Of a stretch of 32,290 nucleotides of DNA, positions 1-7,813 are shown in pieces. The stretch's first letter is position 1. Each line of letters starts with the position of its first letter. A program made the translations under genes and the position numbers. Where the stretch lies: NCBI GenBank assembly GCA_035366835.1, contig DAOSIS010000036.1, positions 1 to 32,290 of the forward strand. The letters are read 5' to 3'. This DNA comes from UBA6109 sp035366835 (GTDB lineage Bacteria > Desulfobacterota > Syntrophia > Syntrophales > UBA6109). The notes beneath the pieces are model-generated. The model did no database searches and was not told where the DNA came from. It worked only from the letters and a program-made list of their open reading frames with translations.

Positions 1-32
1 CGGCAGATTCTCCGCCTCGTTCAACGCAATGA

Positions 33-344
33 TGGCAACTGAAAGAGGAATCTTTTCCATCCATTGCCCTTCAGGGTCTTACTCGCCGATTCTTCGATAA
101 CGAAGACAAGATAACAGATGAATATCGCGCACTTCCCTCTGGATATTTCGGAGCAGGGACAAGTTTCTTCAGACAAAAAAACCTTCTTCTCATTACCTTG
201 TCAAGCTCAACAATTCATGGTAATCGTCCGCGAAAGCAATTCTTCCAACAGGTGTCCGGGATGCTCTCCGAGACGGCGATGGGAATCGCATGCAAAATAC
301 CACAGCGCCTCCGCGTTGAAGCTTTGAAGCCGGACCGAGAATAA
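33..344 (+). pseudogene. possible coding remnant, unassigned
   Basis: One frame stays open from about 33 to a TAA at 342-344 and has a protein-like composition, for example the stretch SGYFGAGTSFFRQKN, but it has no good start codon. The first 40 bases are open in a different frame, so this could be the 3' end of a gene entering from the left with a frameshift near 30-42. I do not recognise the family. It lies upstream of a decayed glycosyltransferase, so an old surface-polysaccharide gene is plausible but unproven. A shorter frame starting at 118 overlaps it and looks less protein-like. Confidence 0.3.
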
Positions 345-392
345 TGCATCCATCCCGATGATGTCAATTGCAATCAGGAGGTTATCTGGGAA

Positions 393-911
393 ATGGCGAG
401 CATAACCGGGGAAGTGAATCCGCCAAGACCTTTTGGAACCTCGAAGGTGTCGGTCATTACCCCTTCATTGAATCACGGACGCTTTCTTCGGGATACGACC
501 GAATCCATCGTAAACCAGTCATACAAGAATGTGGAACATGTCATTGTCGATGGCGGCTCAACGGACAATACCCTCCAGATATTGCGTGAATATCCGCACA
601 TCAAATGGATCTCGGAGAAGGAAGAAGGCGACAATCCTGTTCTGGATGCCTTTTGGAAGGCCTTCTACATGTCACAGGGCGATTACATCGTCATACTGGC
701 GCTTTCCGATGGTACTCTGGACCGGACCTGGTTTGAACAGTGCGTGAAGATCCTGGACCGCGATCCTGAGGTTTCTCACGTATGGGGCCTTTCCCAGAAC
801 ATGTCGGAGGACGGCCAACTCGGGAAATTGTGGCGACCGGAGTTTCTCGAAAACCACCTGCCCCAAAATGGATGGGCAGGCTGCTCCCCTCCATCCGACA
901 GCCCCTCGTGA
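393..911 (+). pseudogene. family 2 glycosyltransferase, 3'-truncated
   Basis: The first ~155 residues are a GT-A family 2 domain: KVSVITPSLNHGRFL at the start, then VDGGSTDNT for nucleotide binding, then the ALSDG acidic motif. They align closely with the neighbouring gene at 999-1922. An AGGAGG ribosome binding site at 376-381 precedes the ATG. Similarity to the paralogue stops near residue 158 (about position 872), after which the frame runs into unrelated residues and stops at 911. The C-terminal half present in the paralogue is missing. The best reading is a gene cut by a deletion, because a different frame at the junction carries the end of another gene. It probably once added a sugar to a surface glycan and is probably inactive now. 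Confidence 0.7.
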
Positions 912-1006
912 TCCAAGTTGCCGCCGCGATCTTTTACTTGCTGGTGTGCACAGCGCTATATTATCTTTATAAGATGACGGACAGGAGCGAGAAATATCGT
1001 GGTTAG
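870..1006 (+). pseudogene. 3' remnant of a membrane protein gene
   Basis: Immediately after the point where glycosyltransferase similarity ends, another frame reads MGRLLPSIRQPLVIQ followed by a strongly hydrophobic stretch (AAAIFYLLVCTALYYLY), a basic tail and a TAG at 1004-1006. One transmembrane helix ending in a short charged tail fits the C-terminus of a polytopic protein such as a Wzx-type flippase, though the family cannot be named from about 45 residues. The TAG overlaps the GTG start of the next glycosyltransferase, as in an intact operon. That suggests the 3' end is in its original place while the rest of the gene was lost. Confidence 0.45.
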
Positions 1007-1922
1007 TAAAGTGGAGAACAACACTTATCCGAAGCTATCCATAATTTCATTTTGCCTCAACAGCGGAAAATATCTGCGTGAGACCATCGAATCGGTTCTC
1101 CAGCAGACCTATAAGAATTTCGAGATCATAGTTAAAGATGGTGGCTCAACCGATGGTACCTTGGACATTCTCAGAGAGTATCCTCAAATTCGCTGGGTAT
1201 CGGAAAAAGAAGGCGGTGACAATCCCATCCTCGACGCCATCTGGCAAGCTTTCAGCATGGTGCGGGGGGAATATGTCGTCTATCTGGCTGTTTCAGACGG
1301 AATTTTTGACCCGAATTGGTTCAAGCGGGCTGTGGCCGTTCTTGACTCAGACAGGCAAGTATCATGGGTATGGGGTATTAATCAATCCAAGACTGAGGAT
1401 GGGCATCTCGGAGAGGTCAGTTGGCAGGAATACCTCAGGAATCCCCCTCCTCAGAAGATGGACTGGCTTCCATTCTGGTTTGCGCTCCAGCACGGACAGG
1501 AGACGAATGCAGTCTTTCGTCGCCATTTGTTTGAACAGTACTTTCCCCAAAATGATCCAAAGGAGCAATACCGCTTCAACCCTACAATGGGCTTCAACAT
1601 ACAGCTAAACAAAATGGGATATCTGCCCTATTTTCTCCCTATCATCTCGTTCTATGGTTACACCCACAAAGACCAAAGACAGGAAACTTATCACGATGTT
1701 ATAAGTGCTGCTGCCGCTTTGTATCGCAAACAAGTTTTTCAATACCGAGATGATTTTCTCTTCGGGAGAGTCACACATCGATTCAGAGATGGTTTTTCTA
1801 ACATAATACATGAAGTCAGAAGAGACGAGCTAAAATATTATTGGAAGAAGGTTATAACTTACAGAATAAAATATAATCTGCGTCGGAAATTGCTGAAGGC
1901 GGCAGAGCACATAGTCTACTGA
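999..1922 (+). CDS. family 2 glycosyltransferase
   Basis: This is a 307-residue GT-A fold glycosyltransferase expected to transfer a sugar from an NDP donor to a lipid-linked or surface glycan at the inner face of the membrane. Residues 10-120 show the family 2 pattern: KLSIISFCLNSGKYL, then KDGGSTDGT, then LAVSDG in the DXD-type position. The C-terminal part is rich in aromatic and basic residues with no clear membrane span. The GTG start at 999 has AGGAG at 983-987. It overlaps the end of the upstream remnant, so translation was probably coupled. It is an intact paralogue of the truncated gene at 393-911. Third codon positions are visibly A/T-richer than in genes to the right, which suggests separate acquisition. 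The sugar transferred cannot be told. Confidence 0.85.
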   Translation: MVSKVENNTYPKLSIISFCLNSGKYLRETIESVLQQTYKNFEIIVKDGGSTDGTLDILREYPQIRWVSEKEGGDNPILDAIWQAFSMVRGEYVVYLAVSDGIFDPNWFKRAVAVLDSDRQVSWVWGINQSKTEDGHLGEVSWQEYLRNPPPQKMDWLPFWFALQHGQETNAVFRRHLFEQYFPQNDPKEQYRFNPTMGFNIQLNKMGYLPYFLPIISFYGYTHKDQRQETYHDVISAAAALYRKQVFQYRDDFLFGRVTHRFRDGFSNIIHEVRRDELKYYWKKVITYRIKYNLRRKLLKAAEHIVY

Positions 1923-1932
1923 AAGTAAAGTT

Positions 1933-1954
1933 CCCACGCGGCAAGCCGCGGGGG
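1933..1954. repeat. REP-like palindrome, GCAAGC core
   Basis: CCCACGCGGC, AA, GCCGCGGGGG form an inverted repeat with one internal mismatch around an AA spacer. The arm-AA-arm layout with a GCAAGC centre recurs at 8831-8850 and 8899-8918, so this looks like a dispersed palindromic element. It sits between convergent genes, where it may also help end transcription, but no T-tract follows it. Confidence 0.6.
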
Positions 1955-1990
1955 TTCTGCAACGGCTTCGCTAAACTGAGATTTGGCCGG

Positions 1991-2037
1991 TTCGACTCCT
2001 CCGTTCCGCTGCATTACCCTGTACCCATTCTGTACCC
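1991..2037 (+). other. tRNA 3'-end-like sequence plus direct repeat
   Basis: TTCGACT matches the T-loop consensus TTCRANY, followed by CCTCC and GTTCCGC, which could be T-stem and acceptor 3' strands. No matching 5' half is present and the preceding bases do not complete the T-stem, so this is not a tRNA gene. The octamer CTGTACCC then occurs twice (2019-2026 and 2030-2037) separated by ATT. A tRNA 3' fragment beside short direct repeats is what an integrase attachment site leaves behind. No integrase gene is present here, so this is only a candidate scar. Confidence 0.3.
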
Positions 2038-2077
2038 GCCCGAAAGCATTTCGCACATTTGTCTATTACTTTATGCA

Positions 2078-2839
2078 TTAGGATTCATCACATGATTTCG
2101 ATTCCCGCGCACTTCCGCCAAAAAGAAGATCTTGCGATACCGCCAAAATCCGCCCGGCACGTTCGAGTCTCTCCGGCGTGCCGATATCGACGAGCGGCCC
2201 CTCCGACAAGAAACCATAGCAGCCCAGATCCACAATTTTCGGGAAAAGATCATATTCCAGGGAGAAACGATCCTGATGCGGCATATGCGAAAGGATGTCG
2301 CGGCGCATGAGATAAATCCCCGCATTCACCAAACAATCCGTCCTGCATCGGTTTCTTTCTGCAAAGTTCACGATCCTGTTCGTTTGGTCGATCTCGACAA
2401 AACCGCAATCCTCCCGGGATTGGGGCCTCGAAAGTACCATAGACATTATTCCGCCTTTTTGAACATGAAAATCGAAGAACTCCAGATAATTCGTCCTGCA
2501 GATGGAATCGCCGTTGACAACCATGAATGAGGGACTGGAAGTCATCTGCGCCGCCTGCTTTACGGCACCGCCGGTTCCGAGGGGAGTTTCTTCTTCCGAG
2601 AAGTCTACCGCAAATTCCTGATCGGCAAAGTGCTCCTTGATCCGGTCCTTCCGATAGCCTACACTCAGAATAAAACGTCTGAAACCGTATTGCAGGAGAT
2701 TCTCCAGCAGAATGTCGATGAAGGGCCGTCCGGCGACGGGCATGAGCGCCTTCGGCAATTCCCCGCTGACGGAGGCGAGTCTCGTTCCTTTTCCTCCGCA
2801 GAGGATGATGACATCAACCTTGTCGAGTCCGTGGCGCAT
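2078..2839 (-). CDS. hddC: D-glycero-D-manno-heptose-1-P guanylyltransferase
   Basis: This is a nucleotidyltransferase of about 253 residues with the signature CGGKGTRL near residue 15, then LPKALMPVAGRPF, and the acidic VNGDS in mid-protein. HddC joins GTP to D-glycero-alpha-D-manno-heptose 1-phosphate to make GDP-heptose in the cytoplasm. Closely related folds activate glucose or mannose phosphates; the heptose assignment rests on the adjacent HddA-type kinase, 10 bp upstream. I chose the ATG at 2839 because a longer frame would run through the end of the kinase gene. The C-terminal tail of about 20 residues is low in structure. It is the last gene of the minus-strand operon. No gmhA (sedoheptulose-7-phosphate isomerase) or gmhB is seen in the window. 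Confidence 0.8.
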   Translation of the reverse strand: MRHGLDKVDVIILCGGKGTRLASVSGELPKALMPVAGRPFIDILLENLLQYGFRRFILSVGYRKDRIKEHFADQEFAVDFSEEETPLGTGGAVKQAAQMTSSPSFMVVNGDSICRTNYLEFFDFHVQKGGIMSMVLSRPQSREDCGFVEIDQTNRIVNFAERNRCRTDCLVNAGIYLMRRDILSHMPHQDRFSLEYDLFPKIVDLGCYGFLSEGPLVDIGTPERLERAGRILAVSQDLLFGGSARESKSCDES

Positions 2840-2849
2840 ATCCGCGTCT

Positions 2850-3848
2850 CTAGAAATTATTCTCCGGAGCGTAATAGATGATCTGGCTGCCGATATTCTC
2901 GAATGTGAAGGGGACGTGCAGGAGCTTGTGAAGTCTTTCCTTGATTCGTGTCTGATCCTCCGTCCTGGCGAAAAAGAGAATGAATCCTCCACCTCCGGCA
3001 CCCAACAGTTTGCCGCCCAAAGCGCCGGCATCCCTTCCTGCCTGGTAAATCTCATCGATCTGATCGTTCGAGATCAGATCGGTCATGCTGCGTTTGATCA
3101 GCCATTGTTCGTGCAACAATCTCCCAAAATCGTCGAATCCCTCCGCATCGCGATTGAGGATGTTCAGCGATTCACGAACCAGTTCCATCATTTTTTTTAG
3201 CTCATTGGCCTTTTCGGCCGTCCTCCTGATCTGCTCACCGGCAATTTCCGACGCATTCCTGGGAAACCCCGTGAAGAACAGCATAAGCCGTTCCTGCAGC
3301 TGGTTGATCTTTTCCTGCTCCACGATGATGGGCCGGACGGTGATTTCCTGATAGCCGCCGAACTCGATCTTGTTGAGGCCGCCGAAAGCCGCCACGGTCT
3401 GGTCCTGCGATCCGACATTCTCCCCGATTCTTTCCTGCTCAATGTGGATGGCGTCAAGGGCGAGCTGCCTCTTGGTCGTCATCTTCCCCTTCAGGGCATA
3501 GAGGGCGTGAAGCAGCCCGACCGTGAATGTGGAACTTGAGCCGAGTCCGGACATGGCGGGAAGATCGGCGTTGTGCTGGATCTCGATGCCCTTTTCAAAG
3601 CCTAGATAAGAAAGGCACTCTCTGACGGAAGGGTGCTTGATTTCCGCAATGCTGTTGGTCTCTTCCCTCTTCGTATATCGTATCCTGAATTTGTAGTCGA
3701 AGAAGGGCGGCAGATAGCGGCAGACGACGTAGCAGTACTTGTTGATGGAGGTGCTCAGGACCGCCCCCCCGTTTTCCCTGTACCACACGGGATAGTCGGT
3801 CCCGCCTCCAAAAAAAGAAATGCGAAACGGCGTTCTGCTGATGATCAT
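2850..3848 (-). CDS. hddA: D-glycero-D-manno-heptose-7-phosphate kinase
   Basis: This is a 332-residue GHMP kinase. The N-terminus IISRTPFRISFFGGGTDYP is typical of the HddA/fucokinase branch, residues ~95-115 carry the ATP-binding MSGLGSSSTFTVG, and the C-terminal third carries GGKLLGAGGGGFILF. HddA phosphorylates the anomeric carbon of D-glycero-D-manno-heptose 7-phosphate, the step before GDP-heptose formation. Its length is normal for the family. The ATG at 3848 follows GGAGA. It lies 66 bp after the epimerase gene and 10 bp before hddC, the usual hddA-hddC pairing of surface-heptose clusters. A sugar kinase for another hexose or heptose is possible but less likely given hddC. Confidence 0.85.
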   Translation of the reverse strand: MIISRTPFRISFFGGGTDYPVWYRENGGAVLSTSINKYCYVVCRYLPPFFDYKFRIRYTKREETNSIAEIKHPSVRECLSYLGFEKGIEIQHNADLPAMSGLGSSSTFTVGLLHALYALKGKMTTKRQLALDAIHIEQERIGENVGSQDQTVAAFGGLNKIEFGGYQEITVRPIIVEQEKINQLQERLMLFFTGFPRNASEIAGEQIRRTAEKANELKKMMELVRESLNILNRDAEGFDDFGRLLHEQWLIKRSMTDLISNDQIDEIYQAGRDAGALGGKLLGAGGGGFILFFARTEDQTRIKERLHKLLHVPFTFENIGSQIIYYAPENNF

Positions 3849-3914
3849 GTCTTTCTCCGGAAAGTCTTCTCCTTGATGCGCATATGCGATTGGAGCGGGT
3901 CCGATGTTCCGCCC

Positions 3915-4421
3915 TTACGCGACCCCTTCGTCCCGTGCCGAAAGGATCGGGTTCCTGACCGGCCACCAGATCTTGAATTTCGGGTCATTCCATTTATAGG
4001 TGAACTGTTTCGACCGGTCGTAATAGGTCGACTGTTTGTAATGGAAGATGGTCTCCTCGCTCAGCACCAGGTGCCCGTTGCCGTATTTTGGCGGAACGAG
4101 AACCTGCCGCCTGTTTCTGTCGGATAATACGAAGGATTGCCACTGACCAAAGCCTGGAGAGGAGGTATTACAGTTCACAACGACGAGATAGAACTTCCCA
4201 TAAAGGCACGATATCAGTTTCCAGGTTTCATCATCACCGTGTATTCCCCTCAGGACGTCTCTCGCCGAAACCGAAATGTCGTCCTGAATGAATTTTATAT
4301 CGACGCCCTTGCTTCGGTACAGCGCCTCGTTGTATGTTTCGACATACTCGCCCCGGTGGTCTTCAAAAACATCGAGATCGATGAGAAGCACGCCATCGAG
4401 CTTCGTCTTTTGAATTTCCAT
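3915..4421 (-). CDS. RmlC-type NDP-4-keto-sugar 3,5-epimerase
   Basis: This is a 168-residue cupin of the dTDP-4-dehydrorhamnose 3,5-epimerase family. LRGIHGDDETWK (residues 58-68) holds the expected catalytic His61 and a conserved lysine, and YGNGHLVLSE plus the FHYKQSTYY region carry the Tyr of the active site. Such enzymes invert C3 and/or C5 of a 4-keto sugar. Next to hddA, hddC and a GDP-mannose-dehydratase-like gene, the likely substrate is a GDP-4-keto-6-deoxyheptose, as for the Campylobacter GDP-heptose epimerases, rather than dTDP-4-keto-rhamnose: no rmlA, rmlB or rmlD is present. The ATG at 4421 follows GGGAGGGG closely; an upstream TTG lacks a ribosome binding site. Substrate identity is inference. 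Confidence 0.8.
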   Translation of the reverse strand: MEIQKTKLDGVLLIDLDVFEDHRGEYVETYNEALYRSKGVDIKFIQDDISVSARDVLRGIHGDDETWKLISCLYGKFYLVVVNCNTSSPGFGQWQSFVLSDRNRRQVLVPPKYGNGHLVLSEETIFHYKQSTYYDRSKQFTYKWNDPKFKIWWPVRNPILSARDEGVA

Positions 4422-4461
4422 AACCCCTCCCGTATTCAAACAGGATAGACTTCCTCCATCC

Positions 4462-5397
4462 TTAGAACCTTGGCTTCCAGATGATCAGCGATGCCTCATG
4501 GATCACGCCTCCGAGGAAGGGTCTCCTCGCCTCCACGATCTGGATTTCGCCTCTCTTCTGCCGGTCCAGCAGCGCCGTGTAAAAACCGGAAAGATAGTTG
4601 CGTTTCCTGCAGTACATGAAGGCCAAGTAGTCAAGCGCATCACCTTCGTCGTAGAATTCGAGGATCGGCTCGTAATGAAGGACGATGCCGGGCCGTGCGT
4701 TCAGAAGAAAAGAGAGCAATTTCTCATGCCCCTCGCCGATCTGCTCGAGGGCGTGGATCGTCATAATGGCGCTGCCAGGTTCTATCTCAACCGCCGGGGA
4801 GACGCTCATCATGTCGAAGAGAGTGGCTTCGATCGGACGCTTGAGAGAATCGGCCAAAACCTTCGCAATCTCGGTGGATGCCGGCGCCCAGTCCAGTCCG
4901 ATCATGCGCTTGGAGGGAAACAACTCCGACAGCATGAAGAGGTTCTGGCAGCTTCCGCAGCCGATCTCATAAATAGACTCAAAGGAAGACAGATATCCGC
5001 TGAAGAGGAGATACCGGGCCAGCGTAAACAAGTCGTATTCCAGATTCGGATTCCTGCTGACAATGAGCTTCCTGTCGTACCGTAGGAACTTTCCCGGACG
5101 AAAATATCTTGGTTTGAGGTTTTCCGCGGAGGTTCCCTGCGAGAGCAGGGCGTCGAGATTCTCCCTCCATCCTTTTTCAAAGGCCGCCAGATTTTCTTCA
5201 GCGGTTCTCCGGATATCCTGTGCGTTGATGCGTTTCAATACCTGCAGGAAATATTCCTTCAGCTCTTCGGAATCGGCTTCGCGATAGGTCGCATCCATTC
5301 TGCCAAGGTATGACAGGAACGGCTCGGGGAGCTCGTTCGGAGAAACGCCGAACATCCTGCAGAAGTCTCCAGCACCGATGGTTTGTTTTTCAGCCAT
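4462..5397 (-). CDS. class I SAM-dependent methyltransferase
   Basis: This is a 311-residue protein. Residues 1-135 form a helical, charged N-terminal region of unknown family. A Rossmann methyltransferase core follows with SIYEIGCGSCQNLFML as motif I, MIGLDWAPAS as the acidic motif II, and IMTIHALEQIG as motif IV. The C-terminus resembles FkbM- or UbiE-like small-molecule methyltransferases only loosely. In this operon it may methylate a sugar nucleotide or the growing glycan. It lies 40 bp before the epimerase gene and 64 bp after the radical SAM gene. It lacks the zinc-binding N-terminus typical of sugar C-methyltransferases of the TylC3/NovU group, so O-methylation is the simpler guess. 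The target is unknown. Confidence 0.7.
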   Translation of the reverse strand: MAEKQTIGAGDFCRMFGVSPNELPEPFLSYLGRMDATYREADSEELKEYFLQVLKRINAQDIRRTAEENLAAFEKGWRENLDALLSQGTSAENLKPRYFRPGKFLRYDRKLIVSRNPNLEYDLFTLARYLLFSGYLSSFESIYEIGCGSCQNLFMLSELFPSKRMIGLDWAPASTEIAKVLADSLKRPIEATLFDMMSVSPAVEIEPGSAIMTIHALEQIGEGHEKLLSFLLNARPGIVLHYEPILEFYDEGDALDYLAFMYCRKRNYLSGFYTALLDRQKRGEIQIVEARRPFLGGVIHEASLIIWKPRF

Positions 5398-5461
5398 CTC
5401 TTTTCACCAAGGCGACACGCCCGACTTGCGGGACGCAGGAACAAAGAAATGCCGACGACGG

Positions 5462-6808
5462 TTAAGCCGACTGCCCCGGACCACTCTCCTTCAAACGATC
5501 GAAAAGTGCGTAGGCCTCGTCCTGGTAGCGGATGAGGTCGTCGTTGGAAACCTCGGACAGGTTGATGGCCACACTGTCGTAGTAGTTCAGCGCCTCCATC
5601 TGTTCGAAGCTCATGGGATCCGCTAGCCCCTTCTGAACGGCGAGATCATAATCTCTCGTCCCCGGATAGGGAGAAAGGATCATGAACTTGGATTGTTCTG
5701 CATCCAGTTCAAAGGCAAAGTCAAGCGTCTCTCGAATTGTCTCATGGGTGTCGCCGGGCAAGCCGAAAATATAACTGGCGATGACGGGCAGTCCCGCTTC
5801 CTTCATGATCCTGACAGCTCGCCGGAATTGAGCCTTCGTTTCTCTCTTCCCGATCCTCTTCAACATCTCTTCGTTGCCGCTTTCGACGCCGATCGCCGCG
5901 AAGGCACATCCGGAATCCCTGAGGATACGGGCGAATTCGTCCGAAACCGAATCAGCCCTGATCTGGACGGTGTAATGGATGTCCAGTTCTTCCTCGATCA
6001 CGCGCCTGCAGATGGTCGTCGCTCGCCGCATGTCCGCCGCGAAGGTGTCGTCCCAGAACATGAGGTTGCGTATGCCAAGCACACGGGCAATGTGCCGGAT
6101 CTCCTTCATTACATTGTCTACGGATCTCACGCGGAGCTTCTTCTTCCATGTGACGCAGGAGGCGCAGAAGCTGCAGTCATATGGGCAACCCCTTCCGGAA
6201 AACAGGGCCAGGTGGCTGCCGGAAAAATAGGCCGGATCGGTGTACTGGTCGAGTTCCATCAGATCCCAGGCGGGAAACGGAAGTCCGTCGAGGTCGTTGA
6301 TGAAGGGGCGGACGGGGTTTACTCTCACGCCGCCGTTTTCCGCAAAAATCAGATTCCTGAGATTCAGCGGATCCCGCCGGGACTCCAGCGTATCGATCAG
6401 TTCAAGAAGAGCCTCTTCGCCTTCGCCTGCGATCCCGAAGGAAATCCCCTCATGGAGGGCCGAGTGGGGAGAGCCTGTAACATGGGGGCCGCCGGCGATC
6501 ACGACTACACCGGGATCCAAGTTCCTGATCGCCCGCGCCATCCTCACGACGGTCGGGAATCTGGGCGTCAACGTCGTGATGCAGACATAGCGGGGCGATT
6601 CCTGCAGCACCGTCTCCGCCATGGCTTCCACCGACGCTATGTCTTTTGTCTCGAAATCGACGAGGCGGCAGTCGTAGCCGCCACGCTCCCGGAGGTAGGA
6701 GGCCAGAAGCGCGATGTTCAAGGGGCACCGGATGACGCCCTGCTTCTTCCACTGTCCGGTTTTCTGCAGATTCGGAGGTCTCACGAAGACGACCGTTGCC
6801 TTCCCCAT
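5462..6808 (-). CDS. B12-binding-type radical SAM enzyme
   Basis: This is a 448-residue protein with an N-terminal cobalamin-binding-like Rossmann domain (residues ~1-140, including VVVIAGGPHVTG) and a radical SAM TIM barrel. The [4Fe-4S] motif is CPYDCSFC, with Cys208, Cys212 and Cys215. The architecture is that of class B radical SAM methyltransferases and relatives, which use SAM and often cobalamin to methylate or rearrange unactivated carbons. The DxHxxG lower-ligand motif is not visible, as in many members, so B12 use is probable but not proven. Its start lies 6 bp after the stop of the preceding SDR gene, so it is part of the sugar operon. C-methylation or another radical modification of the sugar is an inference from context. 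Confidence 0.8.
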   Translation of the reverse strand: MGKATVVFVRPPNLQKTGQWKKQGVIRCPLNIALLASYLRERGGYDCRLVDFETKDIASVEAMAETVLQESPRYVCITTLTPRFPTVVRMARAIRNLDPGVVVIAGGPHVTGSPHSALHEGISFGIAGEGEEALLELIDTLESRRDPLNLRNLIFAENGGVRVNPVRPFINDLDGLPFPAWDLMELDQYTDPAYFSGSHLALFSGRGCPYDCSFCASCVTWKKKLRVRSVDNVMKEIRHIARVLGIRNLMFWDDTFAADMRRATTICRRVIEEELDIHYTVQIRADSVSDEFARILRDSGCAFAAIGVESGNEEMLKRIGKRETKAQFRRAVRIMKEAGLPVIASYIFGLPGDTHETIRETLDFAFELDAEQSKFMILSPYPGTRDYDLAVQKGLADPMSFEQMEALNYYDSVAINLSEVSNDDLIRYQDEAYALFDRLKESGPGQSA

Positions 6809-6814
6809 TGCCGT

Positions 6815-7813
6815 TCACTGCTCCTCAGACAAAATGCTGTAGCGGTCGATCAGCATCGTCCGGTTTTCATGGTACCATCGGACGGTTTCCCGTATGCCCT
6901 GCTCAAGATCGTACCTGGGTGACCAGCCGAGCCTCGTTCTCGCCTCTTCGATGCTCGTCGTCCGGTACTGCTCGCCCGAAGGTTTGGAGGCGTCCCACTT
7001 GAGGGTGATGTCCGTGCCGAGTATTTCTCTCACACACCGCACGACTGTTTCTGCCACCGTCCTGATGGTGGCAGGCTCGCCGCTTCCCGCATTCAGCGCA
7101 GTTCTTTCATTTCTTTCCACCATGAGGAGCATGAGATCCGCCACGTCCTCCGCGTAGACGAAATCCCTCACGGCAGTGCCATCGCCCCAAACCGTCAGGG
7201 GATTTTCCCCCGCAAAGAGCCGGTGGATGAGGGCCGGTATGATCAGGGCCGAACGTGGATCGAAGTTGTCGAATGGACCATAGGTGTTGGCCGGGCGGAC
7301 GGTGAGAAAATTGTCCAGATGGTATTGAAGCCTGTACGCCTCAATCTGCATTTCGCCGATCAATTTCGCCATGCCGCCGAACTTGTCCGAAGGATGCGGA
7401 AATCCGCTGAAGGCGTTCTTCTCTTCAAAGACTCTGGCCGGAGGGTAGATACAGATGCTGCTTGCATAGAGAAAGCGCTCGATGCCCGCCCTTCTTGCGG
7501 CCTCCATGACCTGAATATTCATCAGGATGTTTCTCACCAGAAAAGTCGAAGCCTTCGAATGGGACACGCCGATCCCGCCCTTGATGCCGGCGAGATGAAA
7601 CACCACATCGATGTCTTTCAGCGCAGCTTCGCAGAACGACTTCTCGCAGAGATCGCCTTTCATGAATTCAATGCGGCCGCCGAAAGGACCTTCTTGGTCG
7701 AGGCTCGCGACCCGTACGCGGGCGCCCATCTCCACCAGCTTACCGACGAGGGGTATCCCTATCAATCCCGTGCCGCCTGTCACGAGAACGCTCTTGCCTG
7801 CCAGAAAAGTCAT
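6815..7813 (-). CDS. extended SDR, GDP-fucose-synthase-like (copy A)
   Basis: This is a 332-residue NAD(P)-binding extended short-chain dehydrogenase/reductase. TGGTGLIG at residues 12-19 is the dinucleotide site and ASSICIYP near 118-124 resembles the GDP-fucose synthase active-site strand. The expected YxxxK reads GGMAK (residues 146-150): lysine is kept but tyrosine is replaced by glycine, with Phe145 just before. The C-terminal half shares the pattern NFDP-IPALI-VWG-RDF with the SDRs at 7810 and 11319. ATGA overlap with the upstream SDR sets the start at 7813; a longer frame has no better start. The likely role is reduction or epimerisation of a GDP-4-keto-sugar, or a substrate-assisted variant. 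Whether it is catalytic is uncertain. Confidence 0.75.
   Translation of the reverse strand: MTFLAGKSVLVTGGTGLIGIPLVGKLVEMGARVRVASLDQEGPFGGRIEFMKGDLCEKSFCEAALKDIDVVFHLAGIKGGIGVSHSKASTFLVRNILMNIQVMEAARRAGIERFLYASSICIYPPARVFEEKNAFSGFPHPSDKFGGMAKLIGEMQIEAYRLQYHLDNFLTVRPANTYGPFDNFDPRSALIIPALIHRLFAGENPLTVWGDGTAVRDFVYAEDVADLMLLMVERNERTALNAGSGEPATIRTVAETVVRCVREILGTDITLKWDASKPSGEQYRTTSIEEARTRLGWSPRYDLEQGIRETVRWYHENRTMLIDRYSILSEEQ

Noticed and set aside
1991..2013. A complete tRNA gene
   Set aside because: Only a T-loop and possible 3' acceptor strand are present; the T-stem does not pair and no anticodon or D arm precedes it.
2840..3055. N-terminal extension of the guanylyltransferase frame
   Set aside because: It overlaps the kinase gene in another frame and lacks similarity to the family; the ATG at 2839 starts just before the GGKGTRL region.
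4462..5397. Sugar C-methyltransferase of the TylC3/NovU group
   Set aside because: The N-terminal zinc-binding cysteine cluster of that group is absent; only a general class I methyltransferase core can be supported.
5693..6922. 409-codon plus-strand frame opposite the radical SAM gene
   Set aside because: The minus-strand gene has the CxxxCxxC motif and full domain structure; the plus-strand frame is a shadow.
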